Position numbers and translations under genes: made by a program
Assembly: GCA_013407085.1 (NCBI GenBank)
Contig: JACCGJ010023307.1
Span: forward strand, 1 to 64,000
Source of the DNA: Atriophallophorus winterbourni
Taxonomy: Eukaryota; Platyhelminthes; Trematoda; Plagiorchiida; Microphallidae
Direction: 5' to 3'
Length of the DNA: 64,000 nucleotides
In this document: positions 41,865 through 53,391 of the stretch, in pieces
Layout of the letters: each line of letters opens with the position of its first letter
How positions within the stretch are numbered: position 1 is the stretch's first letter
The notes under the pieces: generated by a model
The model's input: the letters and a program-made list of their open reading frames with translations, nothing else
Told to the model about the DNA's origin: nothing
The model's database searches: none

Positions 41865-42250
41865 GATAGTTCAGTGATGGTGTATCCAATCAGTAGCTAA
41901 TTCAATGAAGACAAATTAAAAAGACTCCAATTGCGTCGATGTATTCCTGTCATGAACGATGCACAAGTGTGAGTGGTCACACGATGTGAACCGTTTTTAA
42001 TACTCACGCATAGATGCAAAAAACGTTATATCTTACACGGTCTACTGGAAACAAGATGGCCAAAAGTTTTAAAGAAAATCATAAAGGTTACAAAACTGCC
42101 ATGTTTTTCACTTGTAAATTGTAAAACTCATTACATTGTTTATTGAAACGACGTGAAAATGAACCATATATAACGCATAGCTTTGCGCATATTTCGCTTT
42201 CCTATTTCTTGACGAGTGTTTGCAGCCATTAAGGGGAAACGGTAATCTTC
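41865..42250. repeat. Duplicated segment, copy 1 (left part)
   Basis: GTTCAGTGATGGTGTAT, CAGTAGCTAATTCAATG, GGTCTACTGGAAACAAGATG and AAGGTTACAAAACTGCCAT match 44885-45250 in order. The copy continues at 42745-42960 after an RTE-like insertion. Confidence 0.75.
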
Positions 42251-42254
42251 ATTC

Positions 42255-42740
42255 TATCAAAACGCACGAAACTCCGTATATTCAGAAGCAACGTCAAATC
42301 CGTGCTACTCTATGGATCGGAAACCTGGCGAGTGAGAGCAAAGTCTTCTGGCCGCTTGCAGTCATTCCACAATAATTGCCTCCGTCGAATAATTGGGGTA
42401 AAATAGCCAGAAAAGATAAGGAATCAAGACCTGTGGCAGATTGCTGCTGGGGACCCGATTGCCCAGCAGATCAGTAGAAGAAAGTGGAGATGGGTTGGGC
42501 ACACTTTGCGGACACTTAATGATGACATCACGCGTCGTGCTCTGGTATGGAACCCAATCGGAAAGAGACGGGTTGGACGCCCAAGGCTATCTTGGAAGCG
42601 CTCGTGTGAAGAGGAAATCCGCAAGTGTGGACTTAACTGGAACGACATCAAACTGGCTGCTATGGACAGACCAAAGTGGAGACAAGTTGCCGAGGCCCTA
42701 TGTTCCTCCAGGAACTCAAGGGATTAAGTCAAGTAAGTCA
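42255..42740 (+). mobile_element. RTE-like LINE 3' end, 5'-truncated
   Basis: The plus strand reads NVKSVLLYGSETWRVRAKSS, then RLQSFHNNCLRRIIGV. After a frame break it reads DLWQIAAGDPIAQQISRRKW, RWVGHTLRTLNDDITRRALV, WNPIGKRRVGRPRLSWKRSC, DRPKWRQVAEALCSSRNSRD and a stop (42725). The WNPxGKRRxGRPxxSWKR block is characteristic of the C-terminal end of RTE-type reverse transcriptases. It splits a duplicated segment whose empty site is visible at 45255-45290. Confidence 0.85.
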
Positions 42741-42744
42741 TATC

Positions 42745-42960
42745 GTGAAACCGTGAAAAGGTTGTAAGCAAATTGGAAGAGTCTCGTAACTGATATATAG
42801 GGTTCCTACCAATGAACCACTGTGTTCAAAAACAGAATCACTAAGTACTTCATAAACAAGTGATAAAATCTCGTAAATACGACCAATGCGTTATGTTGCT
42901 CACATCTGCCGCGCTTTCTGGGCCCTACTATCGTTGTAGTATATTGTATTTCAGAAAATA
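42745..42960 (-). repeat. Duplicated segment copy 1 (right part), related to the retrozyme unit
   Basis: On the plus strand: ATATATAGGGTTCCTACCAATGAACC, then CACTGTGTTCAAAAACAGAATCAC, then TATGTTGCTCACATC. These align with the inverted retrozyme unit (TATAGGGTTCGTACAACGAACC, GTTCAGACACAGAATCAC, TGTTGCTCACATC). The ribozyme part is absent; GCGCTTTCTGGGCCCTA stands in its place. Confidence 0.65.
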
Positions 42961-43806
42961 ACATCAACCTCATTTTGAAATACGCCTTGAGGCAAGTCAT
43001 TAATATAAACGAGTAACACTTCCTGATACGTTCGTTTAGGATATTGTTTGCATTCGCAATATGAATTTTCACTAAATTTTATTATATTATGATATAATCA
43101 TTCAATCAATCAATCGTGACTCTTTCAGGGGTGCTTAATTCTATCGAACGCATGTCTAGTCTTATAACTTCTGGAGTTAATACAGATCCTGATCAGGGAA
43201 AATCAGCGCCGATCATTTGTTTAATTGAACAAAACATCTTTTTAGATTGCCTCATTAATGGAGGTTGTGGAGGCTGTATAATGAATAATGTTTTGTTATC
43301 ATGGTTACCAATACCATAATTCAGATCCATAACACGTCCTCTTAAGAAGGCTATATTTAATATTGTAAGAAAGTAATCAGATCAATTAACAAGATAAGAA
43401 CGATGACCAACCTGAATCAGGATACCATAGGATTTAATGTACAAACTGCATTCCAAGATCAAGCACAGAAACGTTCAACGACGACAACCTGGAACTCAGA
43501 TCAATTCGGGTTTCGGTTTGATTGAATTCAAACGGTTTGGTAAACAAGTTTGGCCTGAAGGCGCAACTTGTTAACCATTCTTTTATAATGTCAAGCGCAT
43601 GGTGATCCTGTTCCTACTGCCCCTACATGATGCTTGTAATCAACAAAAAAACCGCTTTTAGAGTGTGCGTATGTGATGGACATACATGCAATTGTGCCTT
43701 TAGTTTACGAAATAACTAATCAAAAGATCCATGGCAGCGGTTTTATTAGGTTTTTTCTTACGCGATGTTCATTGTAATAGAAATTTTGCGCACAATTCAG
43801 ACTTAC
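42961..43806. other. AT-rich DNA, no supported gene
   Basis: A plus-strand frame at 43116-43319 has no recognisable content. Nothing else supportable is visible apart from the candidate micro-exon that follows. Confidence 0.4.
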
Positions 43807-43842
43807 AGACCATGTGTTTTTGATTGCCTTGGTGAACGTAAT
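43807..43842 (-). CDS. Candidate 36-nt micro-exon
   Basis: On the minus strand, TTTTACATTTTCCTACAG is a strong acceptor directly before ATTACGTTCACC..., and GTAAGT follows exactly after 36 nt. All three frames are open. The frame that fits the flanking candidates (45492-45839 ending in one base; 41327 exon starting with two) reads YVHQGNQKHMV. It is short enough to arise by chance, so support comes from the quality of both splice sites and the phase fit. Confidence 0.35.
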
Positions 43843-44884
43843 CTGTAGGAAAATGTAAAAAAACTTCGGGAGATCACGTGAATACTTATTAGGGCTTCTG
43901 TATACAAATCAGTTAAATGATTTACGCATCCGAAGCAATTAAATACTTGTATTGTTCATTCAACTTTAAACAATCGGCAGTTGCAAACAATCCTTATTTG
44001 CATGCAGTTCCATCACACCACGGTTAATTCGATATACACACTGATTAGTCAAACATGCTGCTGGCTAGCAAAATTGGATCACACCAGTAAGGAATACGTA
44101 TCAAATACCCTACTCCTTAACATGAGTATCAAGTAATATTCATGTCACCTATCATTAATTAGAGTCAACGGTTGTTCAAACTATGTACGTTTCTCTAATT
44201 TCAAACCTGAGTATTTATCATACGTCAAATTCATGTGACAAATAAAACCTTAAGAAAGGTTAATTATTTGGCCTGTATAGATAGATTTTGAGCGTGGATA
44301 TCGATCCCAATCATGTGATGATTAGACAATCCATCACGTTTCACGTGAATAATCATTTTATTTTATGAATGACGATCTCGGATACGGATATCAAAATGGT
44401 GCGTGTTATTCCGCTTCGCTAAACGAAAGCACAATCCCATTAGAATTCACGTCGATAAATTACATTGCATCTTAAAACTAAAAAAGCAATATCTTGATCC
44501 CACATTTTGAAGAGATAAGAATTCAGATTTTATTTTCAAGCATTTCCTCACAACAGGTGTTTCGACTTCTAAATTCCAAGGTCGGATAGTGTTTGTGTTA
44601 AAGAACACGGTCTATTATCTGCTTGTTGAATTACGCTTACGATGGTATTAACAAACTAGTTAAATGGAGTATTAGCTTTGAGAAAACGTACCATTTTTTA
44701 AAGGCGTTTTAAGAGGAATGACGAATTAATTTTGAGACGTTGTTTCAGAGTTGTCCTAAAATTTCACATTGGAATACGCTGGCGACGAAGTCATTGGATG
44801 TGCGCACGCGAGAATGCTAGCCGCACGTCCAGATAGTGCATTCGGTAGTTGTCAAAATTCAATCCTCAATTATTGAAATTATAT
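43843..44884. other. AT-rich DNA, no supported gene
   Basis: No recognised coding or repeat features. Confidence 0.4.
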
Positions 44885-45480
44885 TGGAATAGTTCAGTGA
44901 TGGTGTATGCGATCTGTAGCTAATTCAATGTTGACAAATTTAAATGTTTCTTAATGCGTTGGTGTATTCCTCTGATTTCAGAGTGGTCACGCGATGTTAA
45001 CCGTTATTCAGACTTACGCACAGATGCAAAAAATCATTTTATCTTATACGGTCTAGTAGAAACAAGATGACCAAAATGTTCAAGCATAATCAGAAAGGTT
45101 ACAAAAGCTGCCATATTTTTCACTTGTTATTTTAAAACGCATTACTTTGAATACTAAACAAACGTCAAAAAGTCCATATTCAACGCATAGGTTTGCGCAT
45201 ATTTTGCTTTCCTATTTTTAGACGAGTGTTTGCTGCCATCACATGGAAACGGTAATATTTATTTAGGTCTATCTAAAAACAGTGAAAAGGTAGTAAGCAA
45301 ATTCAGAGTGTCAGGTTAGTGATATATAGGGTTCCTAACAATAAACCACGGTGTTCAAAAACAGAATCACTAAGTGCTTTATGGGCAAGTTCTAAAAGCT
45401 CGTAAATACGAAAAATTTGTAATGTTGCTAAAATCTGGAGCGCTTTCTGGGCCCTATTATTACAAATAGCATCGCTCCAA
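44885..45480. repeat. Duplicated segment, copy 2 (empty-site form)
   Basis: Collinear with 41865-42250 plus 42745-42960 but without the RTE-like insert. GGAAACGGTAATATTTATTT runs directly toward CAGTGAAAAGGTAGTAAGCA. Its right part (about 45316-45480) again carries the retrozyme-related block ATATATAGGGTTCCTAAC and AACAGAATCACTAAGTGC. Confidence 0.75.
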
Positions 45481-45491
45481 AGGAAACTCAC

Positions 45492-45839
45492 AATAATGTG
45501 GATAATTCGGAGCGAACCAGACAGAAAGGGTGGTGTTGGCCAATATGAAGAATTCGTTTTTGAATTGAATCATATCATTATCTTTTATGTATTTTTTGGT
45601 TTTCTCATTCGATGGGATGAGTAATTGTAGCATCACGAAATTAATCGAATTGTCTTCACTAAACCATTTGAGAATCAAACAATGATCCTGGGATAGTTCC
45701 GTAAATATTGGTCTTGGTTTCAGCTTTTTAATCGTCTGTGAATATGAATAAAACGTTAACGTTTCGGTTCCCGTATTGAGTGATTGATTTAACAAAGCGC
45801 GTAAAAATGCCATTTGATAGAATAGAGTTTTTTTTAAAC
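45492..45839 (-). CDS. Candidate exon, 348 nt
   Basis: On the minus strand, the acceptor TCTCAGCAG precedes GTTTAAAAAAAACTC, and the donor ATT|GTGAGT follows. The frame reads LKKTLFYQMAFLRALLNQSL, NTGTETLTFYSYSQTIKKLK, FTELSQDHCLILKWFSED, then NFVMLQLLIPSNEKTKKYIK, FKNEFFILANTTLSVWFAPN and YPHY. There are no internal stops over 115 codons in AT-rich DNA, and both splice sites are canonical. I do not recognise the protein; it does not resemble the transposon families here. The start leaves two bases and the end one base, so its phases are defined. Confidence 0.45.
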
Positions 45840-46089
45840 CTGCTGAGAATCATTCAAAAGATCCACGCGTTTTGTTTGAAAATATATGAGATAAAACAAA
45901 ATATTGAAAATTTGCAAATTTTATCATTTTCAATCGGACAATAATTTGAGTTTAGAGGACATAAATATCATAAATTGAGTATGTTGCTCTGTCGAAATAC
46001 GGCCGATTTGTTATAGCTTCCATAGCTGAATGAAGAATGACACCATAAGGTTTTGGTCAATTAGTTTGATTAAACCAAATGAACAAATT

Positions 46090-46340
46090 ATCTATAATTA
46101 ACACGTTTTGCGTGTATACCACTGGTGTATAAGTGTGGAACGGTACATTTGCTCCATCGCATGAGCCCACGCTTATGTCGCCTGGATTTACACCCATGCC
46201 TAATAACAAAAAGCTTACTTGCATTCACTTTCATCACATACACACCACGACCGGTTTTAAGCTTTTTTGTATTGATTAGTTAGGAGCAGTAGTTTTAGGA
46301 TCCGCTAGAGCTGGAAACAATAGAAAATTGGTTAACTAGT
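46090..46340 (-). repeat. Probable very old retrozyme unit relic
   Basis: On the plus strand, ATACACACCACGACCGGTTTTAAGC and TTAGTTAGGAGCAGTAG line up with the inverted ribozyme region (TTACACACCACTACCGGTTTCTGGC and GTCGTCAGGTGGAGACAGTAAG). Downstream GAGCTGGAAACAATAG matches GAGCCTTGAAACAGTGG. The core is destroyed. Confidence 0.4.
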
Positions 46341-47949
46341 TGAGCTTGAATGTTTGATGTCGTTGTTATTACCAAAGTTTTCAACCAAATAACATCACAC
46401 GTGTGTAGATTCGGCCTACATACGTGATTATGAAAAAGTGCTTATTTGCATGCCTTTTCTTTAAACACCCTAGAATTCATTAAGTTAGGGCACTTAATCG
46501 AAACAACGAAAGCAAGACTGGTTCGTCTAAACAAAACATGTACCCTCATCGATCCAAGTTAACGTGTGATTGCAACCAATGTTAAAGACTCATTTTTGTT
46601 TGCACACGATAAAAGTTATTCACGCGTGTTACGCCTTCCGAAATTCGTTTTTTTAATGTTCATTTTAGTTAAAGGACGAAACCCGTAAATAACGCAAAAT
46701 TAGAATATATTTCAGTTAATTCCAATTTAAGCTTTTTTAGCTGTATACCCAGCAGATACTTTCATAGTTTTCCTGAAAAATCTTCATTTAATGATGGATA
46801 AATTACGTTCAATGTTTCAAAAATTTCGATGATATACATTATAAAAAAGACTTAACAGATCAATTGCCGATATCGAACAATCAGGTTGTTCTTCTCATTT
46901 TTATACACTAGGCCGATCGTGAACCAATTTGTTTAAATAAATCTTGCTTGTTTATGTTCTATGCCGGTTTAATTTGTGATATACACAAAGGATATGACCA
47001 GCTAAATACGAGTTTATTTAATACAATCTTACTTGAACATTTACCCCGTGCATATCGTATAAAAAGGGACAACACTATTTTCTTCGAATGAGCGTATATT
47101 GATTCAGCCACTAAATTCTAAATATGAATGCAATGTGTGCATTTGAACTCGTCTCATCATTTTGAGATGAATAATAGAATCTATCCAATATCGTTCACCC
47201 CTTTTCGGATGTGTTCAAACTTGTCTATTAATATAGCTGTTTTAGTGTTTGTCGTTAGCGATATTGGACTGGCTATTTGCTGACGAGAAGTCGAGCCATT
47301 CATCTGATTGGATTACCGAGCATTTATAAACATCTCATTGATTAATTGGTTCTAAATTAACTAAGTCTGTTTTTGCTACGTAAAAGTAACGTAAATCCGG
47401 GACACCGTAGGAAAGCTATGAAGTAAATGTTTAGGCAAATAAATTAGAAAAAAATCAAAAGCATTGAATTTGCCTGTTTCTTTTTGTTGATGCGATACGG
47501 TTTGCTCAATATTTTTCTGTTTCATTCATATCTTTCAACATTGACCAAAGTCAAAACAAACCTATATATATTTCCACATTTTCAGCACTAGTCTGTAAAT
47601 TCGGCCATTCAGTGCGCTAATTTTGTGTTCAAGTTAAAATAGTTTGATTATTAATGATAAGATTATATTCGACTGCATGATAGTTCATTTCAATATTCAA
47701 CATTTTCGGAAAGATTTCGAGGGCTTAGAATAGTCCATCGATGTGAAATCACATCTCAGGTGCACGAATTTAAGGCACAAATCGATTTAAACCAGGTGAT
47801 TGATTCTTACAGAACATATCGGTACACATTTCAATTTACGTTTATAAATTTAACGTAAACTCTGCATCGTCAACATATGTATCCAATGAACTGACATTAT
47901 ATGAGTGTTTAGAATCTTACGAACCTTACTAAGGTTACAGAAATTAAAT
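46341..47949. other. AT-rich DNA, no supported gene
   Basis: No recognised coding or repeat features. Confidence 0.4.
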
Positions 47950-47954
47950 AGTTC

Positions 47955-49125
47955 AATTTTTCAATTCAATTCAATTCAATTTAATGGTCTAAAAAGCACA
48001 TAGCTTTACAAAAACCACAGAATATTATGCGAATTACAAATAACATAGGTAGTAAAATGGGGTTTGTTTGCCTACTGATTAGTTCAGGAATCACGTAAAC
48101 ATACATAGAGAAGAAATTGTTTTCAACCGGTTTGATAGGGTAAATATGCAAGTTTACTTGGATGCCTTGGTTCAAAGCTTTATGATACAGAATATATTGT
48201 TTCAATGTTTGGATTGGTCAACATGAATTTGTCCAAATTCGATTTGGATATATCCAAGTTAAGTGAATGTGCAACATTACAAGGTAGGCAGTTCCAGGTA
48301 AAGCATACACGTACTGAATAAAAGTACCTTCGACAGTTCAGTATCGAGTCAGGAATATGTACTGTATAGTTGTGACTCCGGCTGGTTCTGCGTGGTAGTC
48401 GCGTGAATAGTTGATTTAGGGGATGGTTGGGGGTATGCAGTATATTGAACGTAAGTATCAAATCACCTCTAGGACGGCGGTAGCGAAAGTCGAATAGATT
48501 GAGACTTGCAATACGATCTTCGTATTGTTTGTGCTTCAAACCGCGTACGAGCTTGGTTGTCCGATGATATATTCTCTGCAAGAGGCTCATGTCCTTCTGT
48601 AGCCAGGGTGACCAAGCCTGAACCGCATACTCCATGGTTGGCCTCAAGTACGTATTAATTATTCGATGAACGGTTTGCTTAGTGAAACTCCCGAACACGC
48701 GTTTTAGCAGTAGCAGTACTCGCGACGTCTTTTCATAGACAGCTGTGGCGTTATGCGACAGTTTCAACGTGCTGCTCACCCACACACCCAAGTCCTTCTC
48801 CTTGTCAGTGCTTTCAAGAATATGGGAACCAAGGGTGTAAGGTAACTCAAAATATCTTCCAACAGTCAATTCCTTGCATTTGCTGAAATTGAAAGGTAGT
48901 TCATTTCTAACTGACCAGTTCTGTAAGGCATCGAGGTCCAGCTGAAGCTGTCTGCAATCTTCAGTTGTGCGTACTTGCGTCCACAGCTTGATGTCATCCG
49001 CAAATAACAAGATCTTGCTGCGAAAAAGTTTCGGTAAGTCGTTTACATAGATCAGGAAAAGAATTGGTCCAAGCACTGATACCTGCGGTACCCCACTCGT
49101 TACTGCTAATGTTGTGAGCATGTGT
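47955..49125 (-). mobile_element. CR1-like LINE, 5'-truncated, largely intact
   Basis: The 3' end at 47955-47999 is AATTCAATTCAATTCAATTT then AATGGTCTAAAAAGCACATA. The coding part is open from the truncation to the stop at 48180. It probably lies within an intron of the minus-strand candidate gene, since exon candidates occur on both sides. Confidence 0.85.
48180..49121 (-). CDS. CR1-like reverse transcriptase C-terminal part (truncated, open)
   Basis: About 313 codons without a stop: VTSGVPQVSVLGPILFLIYV, ILLFADDIKLWTQVRTTEDC, LDALQNWSVRNELPFNFSKC, DKEKDLGVWVSSTLKLSHN, LLLLKRVFGSFTKQTVHRII, EYAVQAWSPWLQKDMSLLQR, RRYFYSVRVCFTWNCLPCNV. The active-site Asp pair is intact, and GVPQGS is GVPQVS. 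The fingers and endonuclease are missing because of 5' truncation, which is typical of incomplete target-primed reverse transcription. The first codons (MLTTLA) follow directly from flanking DNA, so the ATG is incidental. Confidence 0.85.
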   Translation of the reverse strand: MLTTLAVTSGVPQVSVLGPILFLIYVNDLPKLFRSKILLFADDIKLWTQVRTTEDCRQLQLDLDALQNWSVRNELPFNFSKCKELTVGRYFELPYTLGSHILESTDKEKDLGVWVSSTLKLSHNATAVYEKTSRVLLLLKRVFGSFTKQTVHRIINTYLRPTMEYAVQAWSPWLQKDMSLLQRIYHRTTKLVRGLKHKQYEDRIASLNLFDFRYRRPRGDLILTFNILHTPNHPLNQLFTRLPRRTSRSHNYTVHIPDSILNCRRYFYSVRVCFTWNCLPCNVAHSLNLDISKSNLDKFMLTNPNIETIYSVS

Positions 49126-49311
49126 GTGACATAAATATCCTAATCACAATACCTTATCAATAAAATTGGTCAACCTGGAATTTCTTAATTCTCTGACTTT
49201 TCAAAATCGACGAGTTTAGCGATGTTTAGTTTAACAGTTTAACAGTTGACAGTGGTTACTGTAGTCACATAATCAGATTTAGACAAAAAATCTCAACTTA
49301 TGTACACTTAC

Positions 49312-49364
49312 ATCATTACAAACGTTTTCTTGCGAGGATTCGGTTGTGAACTGCAAGTGAATCA
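49312..49364 (-). CDS. Candidate 53-nt exon
   Basis: On the minus strand, the acceptor TATTTTTTTCTCTCAG precedes TGATTCACTTGCAGT, and the donor GAT|GTAAGT follows. Only one of three frames is open: IHLQFTTESSQENVCND, with two leading bases. The splice signals are among the best in the window. Confidence 0.4.
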
Positions 49365-49577
49365 CTGAGAGAAAAAAATATTCAGAATACAATAAGGAAT
49401 TATGTATAATTTCTTTCAATGAAGAAAAAATGGTGAAACGTTTTTCATAACAACCCAGTCCAGAAATGTATACTAATTTCCAATGAGTATCACAAAATTT
49501 CAATATCAACAGACCACATCCTTTGCGATTTTACACTGAAATGTTTATTCTAAGTTCACGAAATAGATGGAACTTAC

Positions 49578-49613
49578 AGTTTATCAGAAGCCAACATTTA
49601 AATGATATAGTAT
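49578..49613 (-). CDS. Candidate 36-nt micro-exon
   Basis: On the minus strand, the acceptor AATTAATTTGTACACAG precedes ATACTATATCATTTA, and the donor ACT|GTAAGT follows. Only one frame is open: TISFKCWLLIN, with two leading bases and one trailing base. The trailing T plus the leading TG of the exon at 49312-49364 makes a complete codon in that exon's only open frame, so the pair is phase-compatible. Confidence 0.35.
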
Positions 49614-49973
49614 CTGTGTACAAATTAATTAACCTACATAATTTGTTTTGTTTTTAACAAACATTAATCAGCAATCTTAGACTAATAATTTAGGGATTCA
49701 TACTTTGAATCTTAAAATCTCCATAGTGATCCCATTGGATGCATTACAATTTTTTATCTATGACTTCGTGACATATTTCGTATGAAAGTATTGGTTGCCA
49801 AGAACGTGTATAATATGTTTTTTTCGGTCCCCAATAAAATGTTGATGTATCAAAATGATGAGCATAGAAGAAGAATATAATGATGAAGAATAAGAAGAAT
49901 ATACATATATTACTGTCAACGAATTTTCAAAAATTATATTAATACAAATTTGAGAAAACGTGACGTGTATAGA

Positions 49974-50025
49974 TTCACACAAGCCTGATCCTGACCAAAA
50001 TACTGTCAGGTTAACGATGCCTGTA
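49974..50025 (+). mobile_element. SINE-like element scrap
   Basis: CACAAGCCTGATCCTGACC, then AAAATACTGTCAGGTTAACG and GCCTG match the SINE-like family with an internal deletion. Confidence 0.5.
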
Positions 50026-52791
50026 TGCTAATTAAATTTGAATATGAAGTGAGAAAGTTGACGATGAAATCTTTATATCAGTAATCAACATCGGTAGTTT
50101 AATTATATATCATTTCAGGTAACGAACTAAAGTGTATCTTAAATTAATAATTCCCGAATAAGCAAAACAATTTTAGCTTTCGGTGGAGGAAGATGTTTTG
50201 CAGACAAATATGTTGTTGTTCAGTGAATCTAAACTATGAACAGCTATGGTTTTCATCAACCTCTTGCATTCACGGAAATGACGATGACAAATAATGTTTA
50301 GAATTAAATCCGCGGTAACGGCTCAACATGGAGATCATCTGATTGCCTCTTAAGACAACCCGTCCACCTTGATAACACCTCCAGAAAATCCTTTTTAATT
50401 CTATGCTATCGCTTCGCATAATTGAAATGAAAAATTCACGAAAGGAGAACAGTAAATAACAATGCAAAATGTCGCATATTCACGTTAATGGTAAATTTAT
50501 TTGTTTGTTCTTCATCTTTGTTAATATTCAGCGTAAAAATCAAAGTCCGGTGACGAAGAATTCAAGCAATCATATCGATTGATACTGTTACAAAGCTCTC
50601 CTTCAAAAAGTGTCCAGCTGAACAATTGTTCATTATGTTGTATCCAACCTAGGCAAGCACGCCCGTAAAACCTTAATTAGACAGCAAGTAAACCGTTACA
50701 TGTCACTGCTCCGAATTAGCGGCTGACCACCAGCAGCAATTTTATCGGCTGAACTATAGAACGCTCGGCGTGGTAACCGTTCAGGTTTCATGAGCAGACT
50801 GTGTTCCAACTAGCTGACACGAAGTCAGGTAAAGACTGTTTGAAAGGAAATGTCGTTGTTTAGGAAAACGCGGCGCATGACTTCATTTATGCAAACTTGG
50901 TTTTTCGATGATGCTTAGTAATTCTTCGCAAACAACGTTGATCACAGACCACCGGCCTCCTAACTACTTTTACGCGAACTGTTCAACCTCCAATTTCGTA
51001 AAGCAATTAAGTCTACGCCACAGTTACAAAGAATTTTCTGTTTAATATCAAGCCAAAATACCTTCTCTTACAAAGTTGCTTAAATCACGAAAATGCCACC
51101 ATGGCCTTAGCAAGTCAAGTCGTGATTTCGTTATTAATCGCATAACCAACAACAGCCAAACGTTCCCGATATATAAAATAAGAGATACAAACAAGATCAT
51201 TTATTGCAAATTCTGGTAATTATTATGCTGCAAACCAACGTTTTATAATGAATGACAACAGCGTAGCAATGTAGTTCCGCGGAATTTCATTGCGAATTGA
51301 TCACTTTACATATGGCAAAAATAACAACTGAATCGAAGGGTGCTCGAAAATACAGGGAAGTGCATTATGCTTTTACCGCCAATTCAAGTGCTGGTGCTCC
51401 AGCAATAGACGCCTAACAAAGTGCACACACATTTCCTGACTAGAATCGTGCTTGCTGTTGGCGAGAAGCGTGCTCCTGTACCGATGTTATTCTGCGGTAT
51501 CATGGCCTCACTTCACTGTTCGCGTAACATCTTATCTATCCAAAAATAGGAGAACCGTTTTAGCCATTTTGATAAGAATGTTTAACAAAAATCTTATAAA
51601 ATCCCGGTTGCTTTCGTCGCAATAAATATTAACGTTCTATCCGCATTTCACGCTCACTAACCAGGGATAGCGACAATAAAAACTGCAAAGAAGATTGAGA
51701 ATGTCGGTTTGGTTTGAAGGTGTCATAAGCGCGGCACTTCGCAATCAGCGTTGGTTTGACTCGAAAATTGTGGCTGCGGGTTATATATATGAATCAATTG
51801 GTAACGCCCTGAAATTTGCCGTATGACCGATGCGCTTTTTATCTCCATAACCATACTCACATTTGTTTAAAGACTATAAAAATAAAATTAACGAAGCGTT
51901 TTTTTCTGTCCGTTTTATCGCATCGAATGTGATTCACTTGTTTTTCTATCAAAAATATATTTAAGTTACGATAAACAATTATGTCGCGAAGCGCACTGGC
52001 TTATTCTCCAAGATAATCATATCGATGATGTACACGCGACCATAAAGCCTCTAAAATTTACACTCTTTTTCAAAAGGTGGTTACACGACGTTTCTGGCGA
52101 AAATCTTTTTTTAATTTTAAACAGCTGTAAGCCAGAAGATGAGGTTAACCCGGGTTAGGGTGTATAATTAGTAGGTTCATCGACATTATTCAACACATTT
52201 CACTTGCTTGCTTTAAAAGCTCGCGATAGCGTTACTCGTGGATTAGATGAATAAATTTGTGTCTTGAAGCAAACTAACCCACGGACATTGATAGAAAGCT
52301 GGATCGTATCAATTATTTATTTGATCACGTTTCCTTCTCGACCGTTGAGGAATAAGGCTTTGACATCAGGTCTCAGTGTTGAGACCCCAGTCTTAAAAAG
52401 GAAGTCGGTTGTGAGAAGGTTTACTAAGGTTTCCTAATATCCGATTGTGAGTAGTGCTCAACACTCAAAAGTTTGAAGATTTCACCAGAAATTGTCGAAA
52501 TAAATATATGGAACAATAATCTGGTTTGATAAATAGTAACATGTGTTCCTATGAATTTTTGGGTTAGTATTCATTTATTATGCATTCAGTTCAAAAATAA
52601 TCACTCGGAATTTATCGGTTGGAAACTTTGCTTTCGATTTGTTTCATGTATGTAGTGTAGCACGTTAAGTGATAACCGCAAAAACGTTTGTCTCAGTTTC
52701 ATGTGTTAGGTTTGATTGATTTTAAAACCATTTGGCAAAACCTCGCAACAATAATATAGCGAACATAAGATTTGATATCCGGGAAACTTAC
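50026..52791. other. AT-rich DNA, no supported gene
   Basis: A minus-strand frame at 50270-50467, and an alternative frame over the same DNA (DFLEVLSRWTGCLKRQSDDL), might contain an exon. Splice sites are weak, so I do not call it. The rest is featureless to me. Confidence 0.35.
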
Positions 52792-52809
52792 CGTAAAACT
52801 GAGCATTTT
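52792..52809 (-). CDS. Candidate 18-nt micro-exon
   Basis: On the minus strand, the acceptor AAACTTCTCTTTAATCTAG precedes AAAATGCTCAGTTTTACG, and GTAAGT follows. The length is divisible by 3. Its very short length makes chance occurrence plausible. Confidence 0.2.
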
Positions 52810-53185
52810 CTAGATTAAAGAGAAGTTTGAATTATTTAACGATCTCTAAGGGATAAATGTACAAAAATCAGTGTTGTTTTAAAATATTGTGAATATGATG
52901 TATGCTAGGACTTACGAGAAAACAAAACACAATACATTGAAATATTAGTTACAATAGGTTATTGCATTTGCGGTGCTAATGCTCAATACTAATGTTGAAA
53001 TTAGATAAATTGCCATGTGTGAAGTTCTTTCCTCAGAGTAGCTATCCTATTTAACCGTTCCCACTTTGTACGTAGTCGCAGAATTTCAGACGTCATTCCA
53101 GATTTTTACAAACACAATATTCGCTATACCTAATAGTACACTTGATTCATGCATCTCATTATAACTCGATATTTCACAATAATTA

Positions 53186-53187
53186 TA

Positions 53188-53226
<39 letters not shown>
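53186..53226. repeat. (TA)n microsatellite
   Basis: About 40 bp of uninterrupted TA repeats. Confidence 0.95.
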
Positions 53227-53232
<6 letters not shown>

Positions 53233-53242
53233 GATTCCGTCT

Positions 53243-53285
53243 TACAGTGAGCTTCATATAGACAATAATGTTCAGAAGTAACGGG
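53243..53285 (-). CDS. Candidate 43-nt exon
   Basis: On the minus strand, GCTTTTTCTACGAG precedes TAACCCGTTACTTCTG, with the donor ACT|GTAAGA after it. The open frame reads NPLLLNIIVYMKLT with one leading base. It would follow the 53392-53642 exon if that exon uses its downstream donor. Confidence 0.25.
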
Positions 53286-53391
53286 TTACTCGTAGAAAAA
53301 GCAAAATAAATTGAAAGATTATGTTCGAGTATGAGAGCCTTATTGTTCTTAGATTTATTGTCACACAACTTTGGAAATGGAAAAAATGTAC

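Noticed and set aside
50270..50467. Minus-strand 65-codon frame as an exon
   Set aside because: Two frames compete, acceptor and donor contexts are weak, and no phase partner was found.
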